Shown in pieces: positions 15,498-22,601 of a DNA stretch of 37,001 nt. The number at the start of each line of letters is the position of its first letter. Within the stretch, counting starts at the first letter, position 1. A program made the translations under genes and the position numbers. The stretch is taken from contig JAEVZA010000222.1 in assembly GCA_023392475.1 (NCBI GenBank), positions 1 to 37,001 of the forward strand, read 5' to 3'. The notes beneath the pieces were generated by a model. The model did not search any database. It had not been told where the DNA came from and saw nothing but the letters and a program-made list of their open reading frames with translations. Origin of the DNA: Actinomycetes bacterium (lineage in GTDB: Bacteria > Actinomycetota > Acidimicrobiia > Acidimicrobiales > Microtrichaceae).

Positions 15498-16540
15498 CGC
15501 CGACGACGAGGTCGGCCCCGGCCGACGACGAGACCCCGGCGGACGGGGCGCGAGCCGACGAGGCGCGAGCCGACGCACGGACCCGCGCCGACGCGGGCGA
15601 GGACGCGATCGTGGCCACCGCGCTGACGAAGGTGTACCCGCCCGACGTGCTGGCGGTCGACGCCCTGGACCTCCGCGTCGGTACCGGCGAGATCTTCGGG
15701 CTGCTCGGCCCGAACGGCGCCGGCAAGTCCACGACCGCCGGCATGCTGACCACGCGCGTGGTGCCCACCTCGGGGAGCGCGGTGGTGGGCGGCATCGACG
15801 TCGTCGCCCACCCGTCCCGCGCACGCCGGCGCATCGGCGTCGTGCCGCAGACGAACACGCTCGACCGCAGCCTCACCGTCGCCGAGAACCTGGCGTACCA
15901 CGGCCGGTTCTTCGGCATGGGCGGCCGGGAGGCGAGCGAGGCGGCGACCCGCTGGATCGACCGCATCAAGCTCAACCGGTTCGCCGACGCGCCGGTCATG
16001 GCGCTGTCGGGCGGGATGGCCCAGCGCCTCATGCTCGCCCGGGCCGTGATGCACGACCCCGACGTGCTGTTCCTCGACGAGCCGACCGCCGGCCTCGATC
16101 CGCAGAGCCGGCTCGCGCTCTACGAGCTCGTGCAGGAGCTGAACGCCGGCGGCCAGACCGTCCTCCTCTCGACGCACCACATGGAGGAGGCCGACGAGCT
16201 CTGCGGGCGCATCGCCATCGTCGACCACGGCCGGGTGCTCGCACTCGACACGCCCGACGGCCTCAAGCGCTCCGTCGGCGGCGACACGATCGTGACGGTC
16301 GCGAGCGACGGCGACCTGCACGCGCTGGCCGAGCTCCTCCGTGACGGCCTCCCGAGCGCGACCTCCGTGCACCGGCGTGGCGAGGGCGTCGAGGTCTCGG
16401 TGGACGGCGCCCGCGGCATCGTGCCCACCGTCGTGACGGTCGCCGACCACGCCGGCTTCGAGCTCACCGACGTCACCGTCGCCGAGCCCGACCTCGAGAC
16501 CGTGTTCATCCACCTCACCGGGAAGGAGCTCCGGGACTGA
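15494..16540 (+). CDS. ABC exporter ATP-binding protein (DrrA-like)
   Basis: 348-aa ATPase of the daunorubicin-resistance (DrrA) type. Seen: Walker A GPNGAGKST (about 73-81), Q-loop VVPQTNTLD, signature LSGGMAQR, Walker B VLFLDEPTAGLDPQ, H-switch LLSTHHMEEAD, and a C-terminal domain of about 80 residues typical of DrrA-type exporters. The first 37 residues are an acidic, Ala/Asp/Arg-rich low-complexity extension (repeats of ADEARAD type), encoded by short direct repeats. The ATG at 15494 overlaps the MarR stop, and its own TGA overlaps the ATG of the permease by one base. It would energise export of a hydrophobic drug, lipid or secondary metabolite by the permease encoded next. Confidence 0.92.
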   Translation: MTPTTRSAPADDETPADGARADEARADARTRADAGEDAIVATALTKVYPPDVLAVDALDLRVGTGEIFGLLGPNGAGKSTTAGMLTTRVVPTSGSAVVGGIDVVAHPSRARRRIGVVPQTNTLDRSLTVAENLAYHGRFFGMGGREASEAATRWIDRIKLNRFADAPVMALSGGMAQRLMLARAVMHDPDVLFLDEPTAGLDPQSRLALYELVQELNAGGQTVLLSTHHMEEADELCGRIAIVDHGRVLALDTPDGLKRSVGGDTIVTVASDGDLHALAELLRDGLPSATSVHRRGEGVEVSVDGARGIVPTVVTVADHAGFELTDVTVAEPDLETVFIHLTGKELRD

Positions 16541-17403
16541 TGACCACCACCGTCCACCCCGACCCCGACCAGCTCGTCGACACCACCGAGGTGCGCTCCA
16601 CGCGCGCGCTCGCCGCGCACGCGTTCCTCGCGCTGCTGCGCCGCGACGTGACCGTCCTGCGCAAGACGCTGTCGACGTTCATCCCGCGCACGCTCATCCA
16701 GCCGTTCCTGCTGGTGTTCGTGTTCACGTACGTCTTCCCGCAGATCGGCAACGGCCCCACCGGCGCCGCCGGCAGCGCGTTCGCCACGACGCTCGTCGCC
16801 GGCGTGCTCGGGCTCAGCATCATGTTCCAGGGCGTGCAGGCCGTGGCGCTGCCGCTGGTCCAGGAGTTCGGCGTCACCCGGGAGATCGAGGACCGCGTCC
16901 TCGCCCCGCTGCCGATCCCGCTCGTGGCGCTCCAGAAGGTGGTGTCGGGCGCGCTGCAGGGTCTCCTGGCCGCGCTGATCGTGTTCCCGATCGCCGCCGT
17001 GGTCCCGGTGAGCCCGGTGCACCTCCACATCACGTGGTGGGTGCTGCTCACGCTGGCGCCCCTCGCCGCGATGGCGTGCTCGAGCCTCGGGCTCTACTTC
17101 GGCACTCGGTTCGAGCCCCGGTCCGTGCCGGTGCTGTTCGGCGTCGTGATCCTCCCGATCACGTTCCTCGGCTGCACGTACTACTCCTGGACGTCGCTGC
17201 ACCCGATCCAGATCGACGGCGTGCCGTGGCTCCAGTGGCTCGTCCTCGGGAACCCGCTCGTGTACGTGAGCGAGGGCTTCCGGGCCGCGGTGACGACGAG
17301 CTCGCACATGAGCCTGCTCGCGATCTACCCGGCGCTGGTCCTCTGCACCGCGTGGTTCCTGTACCAGGGCATCCGGCGCTTCGAGGGCCGCGTCCTGTCC
17401 TGA
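16540..17403 (+). CDS. ABC-2 type exporter permease (DrrB-like)
   Basis: 287-aa integral membrane protein. About six hydrophobic segments are visible: FIPRTLIQPFLLVFVFTYVF, FATTLVAGVLGLSIMFQGVQ, LQGLLAALIVFPIAAVVPV, WVLLTLAPLAAMACSSLGLY, VLFGVVILPITFLGCTYYSW and LLAIYPALVLCTAWFLYQG. The cytoplasmic stretch LVQEFGVTREIEDRVLAPLPI contains the coupling-helix region of ABC-2 permeases. The start ATG overlaps the ATPase stop (TGATG). Together with the ATPase it forms a two-gene exporter under the MarR gene. It ends 3 bp from the convergent AraC gene, with no room for a terminator in between. Substrate unknown. Confidence 0.9.
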   Translation: MTTTVHPDPDQLVDTTEVRSTRALAAHAFLALLRRDVTVLRKTLSTFIPRTLIQPFLLVFVFTYVFPQIGNGPTGAAGSAFATTLVAGVLGLSIMFQGVQAVALPLVQEFGVTREIEDRVLAPLPIPLVALQKVVSGALQGLLAALIVFPIAAVVPVSPVHLHITWWVLLTLAPLAAMACSSLGLYFGTRFEPRSVPVLFGVVILPITFLGCTYYSWTSLHPIQIDGVPWLQWLVLGNPLVYVSEGFRAAVTTSSHMSLLAIYPALVLCTAWFLYQGIRRFEGRVLS

Positions 17404-17406
17404 GGG

Positions 17407-18183
17407 TCAGCTGAGCTCCAGCCGCCGGTCGGCGCGGGCCCAGGCGGCCGGTGTGGTGCCCACCTCGTCGCGGAAGGCGGCGATGAACGCGGACGTCGAC
17501 GCGAACCCGGCGTCGTGGCCGGCCCGCGTGACGCTCGAGCCGTCCTCGAGCGCGGCCATGGCCCGCCGCAGCCGCACGCGCCGCCGCCACGTGCGGAAGC
17601 CGAGCCCGGCCTCGGCGGCGAAGCGCCGCTGGAGCGTGCGGGGGCTCGCGCCGGCCTCGACACCCAGCTCCTCGATCGTCCGGTCGTCGGTGGGGTCCGC
17701 CAGCAGGACGAGCGCGACCGCGCGCGCCGCCGCGTCGACCGGCAGGAGGACGGGGAGGCGGTCGGGTCGCAGGTCGGCGACCTCGTCGAGCAGCACCGCC
17801 TCCAGCCGCTCCCGCCGCGCGCCCGACCTCGCACCGGGCTCCGACAGGACGGCGACGAGGTCGCGCGCGAGGGGCGGCACGGCGACCGATCCCGGACCCG
17901 GCGTGGCCCACGAACCGGGCGGGCGCACGTAGGCGAACGTCGCCGCGGCGTCGTGCAGGCCCTGCACCTCGTGGTGCGACCCGGCCGGGAGCCACACGCC
18001 GCCGCCGGCCGGGACGGCCCAGGTGGCGTCGTCCGCCACCAGCGCCACCACGCCGCGGTCCACCACGACGAGCTGGTGCTCCTCGTGCGCGTGCCGGCCG
18101 AACCCCGTGCCCCGGGGCAGGTCGAGCCGCACGAACTGCCATCGCCCGGATCCGGCCGGCGCGCTCCGTCCGGTGGGCGGCAT
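17407..18183 (-). CDS. AraC family transcriptional regulator (cupin plus AraC HTH)
   Basis: 258 aa. N-terminal cupin-like ligand domain (HAHEEHQLVVVDRGVVAL and VWLPAGSHHEV, about 30-75) and a C-terminal double helix-turn-helix (RTIEELGVEAGASPRTLQRR, then SSVTRAGHDAGFASTSAFIAAFRDEVGTTPAAW). The organisation resembles NimR/YeaM-type regulators, which control an adjacent gene in the opposite direction. Start is the ATG at 18183; no clear Shine-Dalgarno, and CAACAT sits 7 nt upstream. The divergent VOC-methyltransferase pair begins 53 bp away and is the probable target. Effector unknown. Confidence 0.9.
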   Translation of the reverse strand: MPPTGRSAPAGSGRWQFVRLDLPRGTGFGRHAHEEHQLVVVDRGVVALVADDATWAVPAGGGVWLPAGSHHEVQGLHDAAATFAYVRPPGSWATPGPGSVAVPPLARDLVAVLSEPGARSGARRERLEAVLLDEVADLRPDRLPVLLPVDAAARAVALVLLADPTDDRTIEELGVEAGASPRTLQRRFAAEAGLGFRTWRRRVRLRRAMAALEDGSSVTRAGHDAGFASTSAFIAAFRDEVGTTPAAWARADRRLELS

Positions 18184-18236
18184 GGGTTGTCATGTTGCCG
18201 CAAGCGCCCGGGCGCCGGGACGACGAACATGGCGCC

Positions 18237-18641
18237 ATGGACGACATCACGTTCGTGGACGCGCGGCCGACGATCGAGGTCGGCGACCTCACCGCGGCGC
18301 TCGCCTTCTGGGTCGACGTCGTCGGCCTCCCGACCGAGGTGGTCATGGGGGAGCCGCCCATGTTCGCCATCGTCGCCGCCGGGGGCGCCCGACTCGGCGT
18401 CTCGCGGTCCGACGATCCCTTCGTGCCCGCGATCTGCCCGGTCTTCGTCACGGTGTCCGACCTCGACGCGCTGGTCGCCCGGTTCGTGGCCGCCGGCATC
18501 GAGCTCGACCAGCCGCCGACCCGGCGGCCGTGGGGGATCCGCGACCTGGTGGTCCGGTGCCCCGGCGGCGGCCCGCTCGTCGCGTTCGGCGAGATGCTGT
18601 CGTCGGATCAGGGAGCACCGGACGAGGGAGCACCCGCGTGA
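18237..18641 (+). CDS. VOC family protein (glyoxalase/bleomycin resistance fold)
   Basis: 134-aa vicinal-oxygen-chelate protein with two beta-alpha-beta-beta-beta modules (VGDLTAALAFWVDVVGLPTEVV at the start, VSDLDALVARFVAAGIELDQPP in the second half, ending GPLVAFGEML). Members bind metals or sequester drugs. The ATG at 18237 fits the family start; an upstream extension to 18192 is possible but unlikely. It ends in a GTGA overlap (18638-18641) with the methyltransferase gene, so the two are translationally coupled. It is divergent from the AraC regulator. Typical His/Glu metal ligands are not obvious, so it may be a binding protein instead of an enzyme. Confidence 0.85.
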   Translation: MDDITFVDARPTIEVGDLTAALAFWVDVVGLPTEVVMGEPPMFAIVAAGGARLGVSRSDDPFVPAICPVFVTVSDLDALVARFVAAGIELDQPPTRRPWGIRDLVVRCPGGGPLVAFGEMLSSDQGAPDEGAPA

Positions 18642-19198
18642 ACCCGGCGCACCTGGACGTCTGCGCGAGCGAGGAGTGGGCGACGGTCGTCCGCGATGAG
18701 ATCGTCCCGTGGGTCCTCGACGGCATCGAGCTCGGCGACCACGTGCTCGAGATCGGGCCCGGACCGGGGCGCACGACGGACGTCATCCATCACCTGGTCG
18801 AGCGGCTCACCGTCGTCGAGCTGGACGAGGACCTCGCCGCCGCGCTGGCCGACCGCTTCGCCGGCACCCACGTCTCGGTGGTGCGGGGCGACGCCGCGGC
18901 GCTCGACGTGGCCGACGGCACGTTCACCGCCGCCCTCTCGTTCTCGATGCTCCACCACGTGCCGACGCCGGAGCTGCAGGACCGCGTGCTCACCGAGATG
19001 GCCCGGGCCGTGCGACCCGGCGGCGTGCTGGCGGGGGAGGACAGCCTGCCGAGCGAGGACCTGCGTGCCTTCCACGAGGGCGACACCTACGTGCCGCTGG
19101 ATCCGGCGTCGCTGCCCGACCGGTTGGTCGCGGCCGGTTGGCGCGAGGTCGAGGTCGTCACGAACGAGTACGCGACGCGCTTCCGCGGGCGGGCCTGA
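18638..19198 (+). CDS. Class I SAM-dependent methyltransferase
   Basis: 186-aa methyltransferase. Seen: SAM-binding VLEIGPGPGRTT (36-47), acidic VVELDEDLAAAL (motif II), GDAAALDVADGTFTAALSFSMLHHV (motifs III-IV, with the HH typical of type 11 domains) and VRPGGVLAGEDSL. The GTG start at 18638 overlaps the VOC gene stop by four bases, which fixes the start. The 3' end overlaps the convergent TetR gene by 41 bp (19158-19198). Partnered with a VOC protein under an AraC regulator, it might modify and detoxify a small molecule, but this is inference. Confidence 0.88.
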   Translation: MNPAHLDVCASEEWATVVRDEIVPWVLDGIELGDHVLEIGPGPGRTTDVIHHLVERLTVVELDEDLAAALADRFAGTHVSVVRGDAAALDVADGTFTAALSFSMLHHVPTPELQDRVLTEMARAVRPGGVLAGEDSLPSEDLRAFHEGDTYVPLDPASLPDRLVAAGWREVEVVTNEYATRFRGRA

Positions 19199-19781
19199 CC
19201 GCCGGTGCGACCCAGCGGCGCAGGTAGCGCCGCAGGTCCTCGCCGGAGCGGGGCGGGTCGCCGGGGTCGATCACGAACGACTGGATGAGCCGGAGCAGGT
19301 GCTCGGCGAGCTCGTCGAGGTCGTCGGCCCGGAGGCCGTGCGCCGCCCAGTCGACCCCGAAGCCATCGACGAACGAGCGGGCGAGCGACCGCGCGGGCTG
19401 CGACGTGACGTCGTGGCCGTGGGTCCGCACCTGGTCGGGCTGCACGAGCAGACCCACGTACGGCTCGTTGGGCAGCTGCTCGAGCGTGAACGCCACGCCC
19501 TCCACGACGGCGTCGCCGGGATCGGTGATGCCCTCGAGGTGGCGCCGCACGCGGCCGAGGAACGGCGCGGCCGCCGAGAGCGCCGTCGCCGCGAGCAGGT
19601 CGTCGGAGCTGCGGAAGTAGCGGTACACGGTCTGGCGCGTCACGCCGAGCTCGCGGGCGACGTCGGAGATGCCGGTGGCGGCGCCGAGCCGGTCGATGCA
19701 GGCGCGGGTCGCGTCGTGGATGCGTCGGACGGCCTCGTCGTCGTCGGCGGGCGGGTGGCCGCCCCAGCCGTGGGTGCGCAC
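19158..19781 (-). CDS. TetR/AcrR family regulator of the adjacent P450
   Basis: 207-aa repressor with an N-terminal helix-turn-helix (ISDVARELGVTRQTVYRYFRSSDDLLAATAL, about 35-65) and a long helical effector domain. The GTG at 19781 is chosen because TATCGT lies exactly 6 nt upstream; the longer reading frame to 19955 would run through the operator and the P450 start. The gene is divergent from a cytochrome P450 gene, and an 8-8-8 inverted repeat at 19805-19828 overlaps the P450 -10. It therefore probably represses the P450, and perhaps itself, until a hydrophobic substrate binds. The 3' end overlaps the convergent methyltransferase gene by 41 bp, an unusually long antisense overlap, so the true C-terminus deserves checking. 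Confidence 0.88.
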   Translation of the reverse strand: MRTHGWGGHPPADDDEAVRRIHDATRACIDRLGAATGISDVARELGVTRQTVYRYFRSSDDLLAATALSAAAPFLGRVRRHLEGITDPGDAVVEGVAFTLEQLPNEPYVGLLVQPDQVRTHGHDVTSQPARSLARSFVDGFGVDWAAHGLRADDLDELAEHLLRLIQSFVIDPGDPPRSGEDLRRYLRRWVAPAVRPARGSASRTRS

Positions 19782-19787
19782 GCCGGG

Positions 19788-19830
19788 ACGATACCGCCCG
19801 AGACCATACAGAGGGGTAGATCTGTATGAT
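19788..19830. promoter_or_regulatory. Divergent promoters and palindromic operator between TetR and P450 genes
   Basis: CATACAGA (19805-19812) and TCTGTATG (19821-19828) are perfect 8-bp inverted arms around an 8-bp spacer. TATGAT (19825-19830) is a near-consensus -10 for the P450 gene and overlaps the right arm. On the minus strand TATCGT (19793-19788) ends 6 nt before the TetR GTG. Confidence 0.75.
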
Positions 19831-19878
19831 CTCCGCCGGTCGGCGGGCGGCGCCGGCCCCGACGAGCAGGAGACCCGC

Positions 19879-21156
19879 ATGACCGTCGAACCGCAACCGG
19901 CCGAGACGGAGCCCGTCGAGTCGGCGTTCGCGTCGGTCGACCTCACGGACGCCACGCTGTACGACGACCCGTGGGCGTTCTACTCGTGGCTCCGCGCCGA
20001 GCACCCGGTGTGGCTCGACGAGCGGTCCGGCCTGTTCGCCGTCTCGCGCCACGCCGACGTCGTGGCCGCGTCGCGGGACACCGAGCACTTCAGCTCGGCG
20101 CAGGGCGTGCGGCCCGTGAACCTCGTGCCGCTGTCGATCGTGTCGATGGACGACCCCGAGCACACGCGGCAGCGCCGGCTGCTGTCGAAGGGCTTCACGC
20201 CCCGCCAGGTCCGGGCGATGACCGACCACGTGCGGGAGCTCACCAACTCGGTGATCGACGAGGTCGAGGGGTCGGGCGAGATCGACTTCGTGGCCGACCT
20301 CGCCATGCACGTGCCGCTCATCGTGATCTCGGAGCTGCTCGGCCTCGATCCCGGCATCCGCAGCACGCTCTACGAGTGGTCCGACGCCATGATCGGCGGC
20401 GAGGGCGCGGGCGGCGAGCCCGGCCCGGCGACCGACCGCGCCGCGCTCGCGTTCGCCGCGTACACGACGCTCGTGGCCGAGCTCATCGAGGAGCGTCGGG
20501 CCGCGCCACGCGAGGACCTGCTGTCGATCCTCACCGCGGCGTTCGACAGCGGCGAGCTCACCTACGACGACGAGACCCGCGCCCGCTACGACAGCGACGA
20601 CGTGTCGGAGCTCACCAACGACGAGCTCCTGATGTTCTGCGTGCTGCTCATGGTGGCGGGCAACGAGACGACCCGGAACGCCATCGCCGGCGGCCTGCGC
20701 GCCTTCAGCCTGTTCCCCGGCGAGCGCGACCGCCTCGTGGCCGACCCGTCGCTGATCGACGGCGCGGTGGAGGAGGTCCTGCGGTGGACCTCGCCCGTCC
20801 TCAACTTCACCCGCGCCGTCGTGGCCCCGGTGACGCTCGGGGGCGTCGACCTCGCCGAGGGCGACCGCGTCCTGCTCCTGTACCAGTCGGCCAACAGGGA
20901 CGAGGACGTGTTCGACGACCCCGACACGTTCCGGATCGACCGCGACCCGAACCCGCACGTGGCCTTCGGCTTCGGTACCCACTACTGCATGGGCGCCAAC
21001 CTGGCCCGCATGGAGATCAAGGTCGTGTTCGAGGAGCTGTTCCGGCGGCTGCCCGACATCGCCGCGGTGGACCCGGCCGGTCCGGTCGACCGCAGCGCGT
21101 CGGCGTTCGTGGCGGGCATCCACCGCATGCCCGCCACCTTCACCCCCGTCCCCTGA
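19879..21156 (+). CDS. Cytochrome P450
   Basis: 425-aa soluble bacterial P450 mono-oxygenase. Seen: I-helix AGNETT at 260-265 (oxygen activation; E263-T264-T265), K-helix E299-x2-R302 (EEVLR), and heme-binding FGFGTHYCMG at 363-372 with ligand C370. The FGFGTHYC form and the N-terminal PHxxR-like DDPEHTRQRRLL at 91-102 resemble the CYP125/CYP142/CYP268 group, which hydroxylates sterol or isoprenoid chains. The ATG at 19879 has a CAGGAGA Shine-Dalgarno; a -10 (TATGAT) lies about 50 bp upstream inside a palindrome likely bound by the divergent TetR protein. No ferredoxin or ferredoxin reductase gene is adjacent, so electrons must come from elsewhere. Substrate is inferred only at the level of hydrophobic compound. 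Confidence 0.95.
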   Translation: MTVEPQPAETEPVESAFASVDLTDATLYDDPWAFYSWLRAEHPVWLDERSGLFAVSRHADVVAASRDTEHFSSAQGVRPVNLVPLSIVSMDDPEHTRQRRLLSKGFTPRQVRAMTDHVRELTNSVIDEVEGSGEIDFVADLAMHVPLIVISELLGLDPGIRSTLYEWSDAMIGGEGAGGEPGPATDRAALAFAAYTTLVAELIEERRAAPREDLLSILTAAFDSGELTYDDETRARYDSDDVSELTNDELLMFCVLLMVAGNETTRNAIAGGLRAFSLFPGERDRLVADPSLIDGAVEEVLRWTSPVLNFTRAVVAPVTLGGVDLAEGDRVLLLYQSANRDEDVFDDPDTFRIDRDPNPHVAFGFGTHYCMGANLARMEIKVVFEELFRRLPDIAAVDPAGPVDRSASAFVAGIHRMPATFTPVP

Positions 21157-21188
21157 ACACCCGCCCGACCCGCGTCCGGAGCGCGACT

Positions 21189-21245
21189 CCGCGTTCTGAC
21201 GATTCTTCGTGTCGTCCAGCAGCGCGGATCGTCATGAGAACGCGG
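21189..21245 (+). terminator. Imperfect inverted repeat after the P450 gene
   Basis: CCGCGTTCTGACGAT (21189-21203) pairs with ATCGTC-ATG-AGAACGCGG (21228-21245): 15 bp of stem interrupted by a 3-nt bulge, around a 24-nt loop. It lies 33 bp after the P450 stop and about 30 bp before the next promoter. Terminator or regulatory stem. Confidence 0.5.
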
Positions 21246-21273
21246 GATCGTGGCCGTCGCGGCGGTCCGGTCC

Positions 21274-21279
21274 TACGTT
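21274..21279 (+). promoter_or_regulatory. -10 box of a leaderless promoter (VOC gene)
   Basis: TACGTT ends 6 nt before the GTG at 21286; there is no convincing Shine-Dalgarno at the right distance. Confidence 0.55.
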
Positions 21280-21285
21280 GAGGGC

Positions 21286-21687
21286 GTGATCACCGGGTTC
21301 CACACCATCGTCCACTCCGAGGATCCCGACGCCACCCGGGCGTTCTTCCGGGACGTCCTGGGCTGGCCGTCGGTCGACGCCGGCGGCGGCTGGCTGATCT
21401 ACCGCACGCCGCCGTCGGAGCTCGCGGTGCACCCGATCGACCAGGCCGACGGCGCCGGCGACGCCGGCGGCGGCCGTGCCGCTGACGGGCCGTCCGTGCC
21501 GCTGCACCAGGCGACGCTGATGTGCGACGACGTGCGAGCCACCGTCGAGGTGCTGCGCGGGCACGGCGTCAACGTGGCCGACGGCATCGACGAGCGCCGC
21601 TACGGGTTGGTCACGTCGATCGAGGTGCCCGGCGCCGGCTGGATGCTGCTCTACCAGCCGACCCACCCGCTGGCCGTCGACCTCTGA
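21286..21687 (+). CDS. VOC family protein (glyoxalase-like)
   Basis: 133 aa. Begins ITGFHTIVHSEDPDATRAFFRDVLGWP, a classic first VOC module with His at residue 5; the second module starts near HQATLMCDDVRATVEVLRGHGV and ends GAGWMLLYQP. A Gly/Ala-rich linker (QADGAGDAGGGRAADG) joins the modules. H5 and the terminal residues could supply part of a metal site. The GTG at 21286 is preferred over 21250 because TACGTT lies 6 nt upstream and the protein then starts at the first beta strand. It stands between the P450 and a converging dipeptidase gene, apparently as a single-gene unit. Function unknown. Confidence 0.85.
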   Translation: MITGFHTIVHSEDPDATRAFFRDVLGWPSVDAGGGWLIYRTPPSELAVHPIDQADGAGDAGGGRAADGPSVPLHQATLMCDDVRATVEVLRGHGVNVADGIDERRYGLVTSIEVPGAGWMLLYQPTHPLAVDL

Positions 21688-21725
21688 GGGCGGGCGCCCG
21701 GCAGCGACGCGACCTCCGCCGTGGG

Positions 21726-22454
21726 TCAGGGGAGGGCGAGGCCGTAGATCGCGGCGGGCGCGCCGGTCGCCGCCGCCCAGCGCTGGTCGCCGTACGACAC
21801 GTGCCACCACTCCTCGCGCAGCCCCACGAAGCCGGCGGCGCCGAGGTGGCGGTGCAGCAGCCGGCGCAGCACGCGTGACGCGCCGTCCAGATCGTCCGTG
21901 CCGACCTCGAGCGAACGCAGGTGCGCGCGCGGCGTGAAGTCGTCGAAGCAGGTGCCGAGGGCGAGCGCGCGGCCGTCCCACGTGAGGGTCACGTCGACCG
22001 CGCCGCCGGTGCCGTGGGGCGGCACCACGTCGGGGTCGTCGGGGTCGGCGAGGAACCCGGGCTCGAGCGTGCTGCCCGGGCCGTAGAAGTGGTCGTGCAG
22101 CGCCCGCACGGTCGCGGGGCTGCGCCACCCGTCGAAGACGGCGAGGCCGAACCCGTCGGGCAGCGACGCGGCGGCGTCGGCCAACCGGTCGGCCACGCCG
22201 GCGCGCAGCAGCACCCGGTCCGAGGTGCCGGGCCAGCCGTCGGCGCGGTAGAGGTTGAGCAGCTGCAGCCGGTCGTCGACCGCGAGCTCCACGAGCGGCT
22301 CGCCGCCATCGTCGATCGGCGTGCTCCCACCGGGCGCGGCGTCGTCGCCGGGCACCCCGTCGCTCCCCGGTGGGTCCTCCAGCGGCGGCAGGGAGCCGGC
22401 CGGCGGCACGGGGACGTCGACGTCCTCGGGGCGGTGCTGGCCGGTCGCGATCAC
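21726..22454 (-). CDS. D-alanyl-D-alanine dipeptidase (VanX/DdpX family, M15D)
   Basis: 242-aa zinc peptidase that hydrolyses D-Ala-D-Ala dipeptide. Seen: substrate-binding R111 (DGWRSP), zinc ligands H147 and D154 in HGTGGAVD, catalytic E215 and zinc ligand H218 in EEWWH. Longer than VanX (202 aa) because of about 50 N-terminal residues rich in Pro, Gly and Asp. No signal peptide, so it is probably cytoplasmic. No vanH, vanA or VanRS genes are nearby, so a role in peptidoglycan turnover or dipeptide use is more likely than glycopeptide resistance. The GTG at 22454 is supported by a TGGCACGAT box ending 6 nt upstream, the same box as at the TetR gene at 2663. Confidence 0.88.
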   Translation of the reverse strand: MIATGQHRPEDVDVPVPPAGSLPPLEDPPGSDGVPGDDAAPGGSTPIDDGGEPLVELAVDDRLQLLNLYRADGWPGTSDRVLLRAGVADRLADAAASLPDGFGLAVFDGWRSPATVRALHDHFYGPGSTLEPGFLADPDDPDVVPPHGTGGAVDVTLTWDGRALALGTCFDDFTPRAHLRSLEVGTDDLDGASRVLRRLLHRHLGAAGFVGLREEWWHVSYGDQRWAAATGAPAAIYGLALP

Positions 22455-22540
22455 CGGGCCATCGTGCCAGCGGTGTGCCGCCGGTACTGGCTGACCGATG
22501 GTCGGGGAAGGTGCGTCCGGACGGCGGTGCCGTTGGTCAC

Positions 22541-22585
22541 TAGACTGGACAACTGTCCAAGTGATGCCAGTGTCCAGAGTGATGC
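22541..22585 (+). promoter_or_regulatory. Promoter with palindrome and direct repeats before the binding-protein gene
   Basis: TAGACT (22541-22546) is the likely -10. TGGACA-AC-TGTCCA (22546-22559) is a palindrome with 6-bp arms covering the start site. TGTCCAAGTGATGC (22554-22567) is repeated as TGTCCAGAGTGATGC (22571-22585), so three TGTCCA half-sites lie in the leader. The arrangement suggests repressor or activator binding at the start site. Confidence 0.55.
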
Positions 22586-22601
22586 GCCTCGGGGGGTTCT
22601 C

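Noticed and set aside
21726..22454. Vancomycin-resistance locus
   Set aside because: Only the dipeptidase is present; no ligase, dehydrogenase or two-component system in the window.
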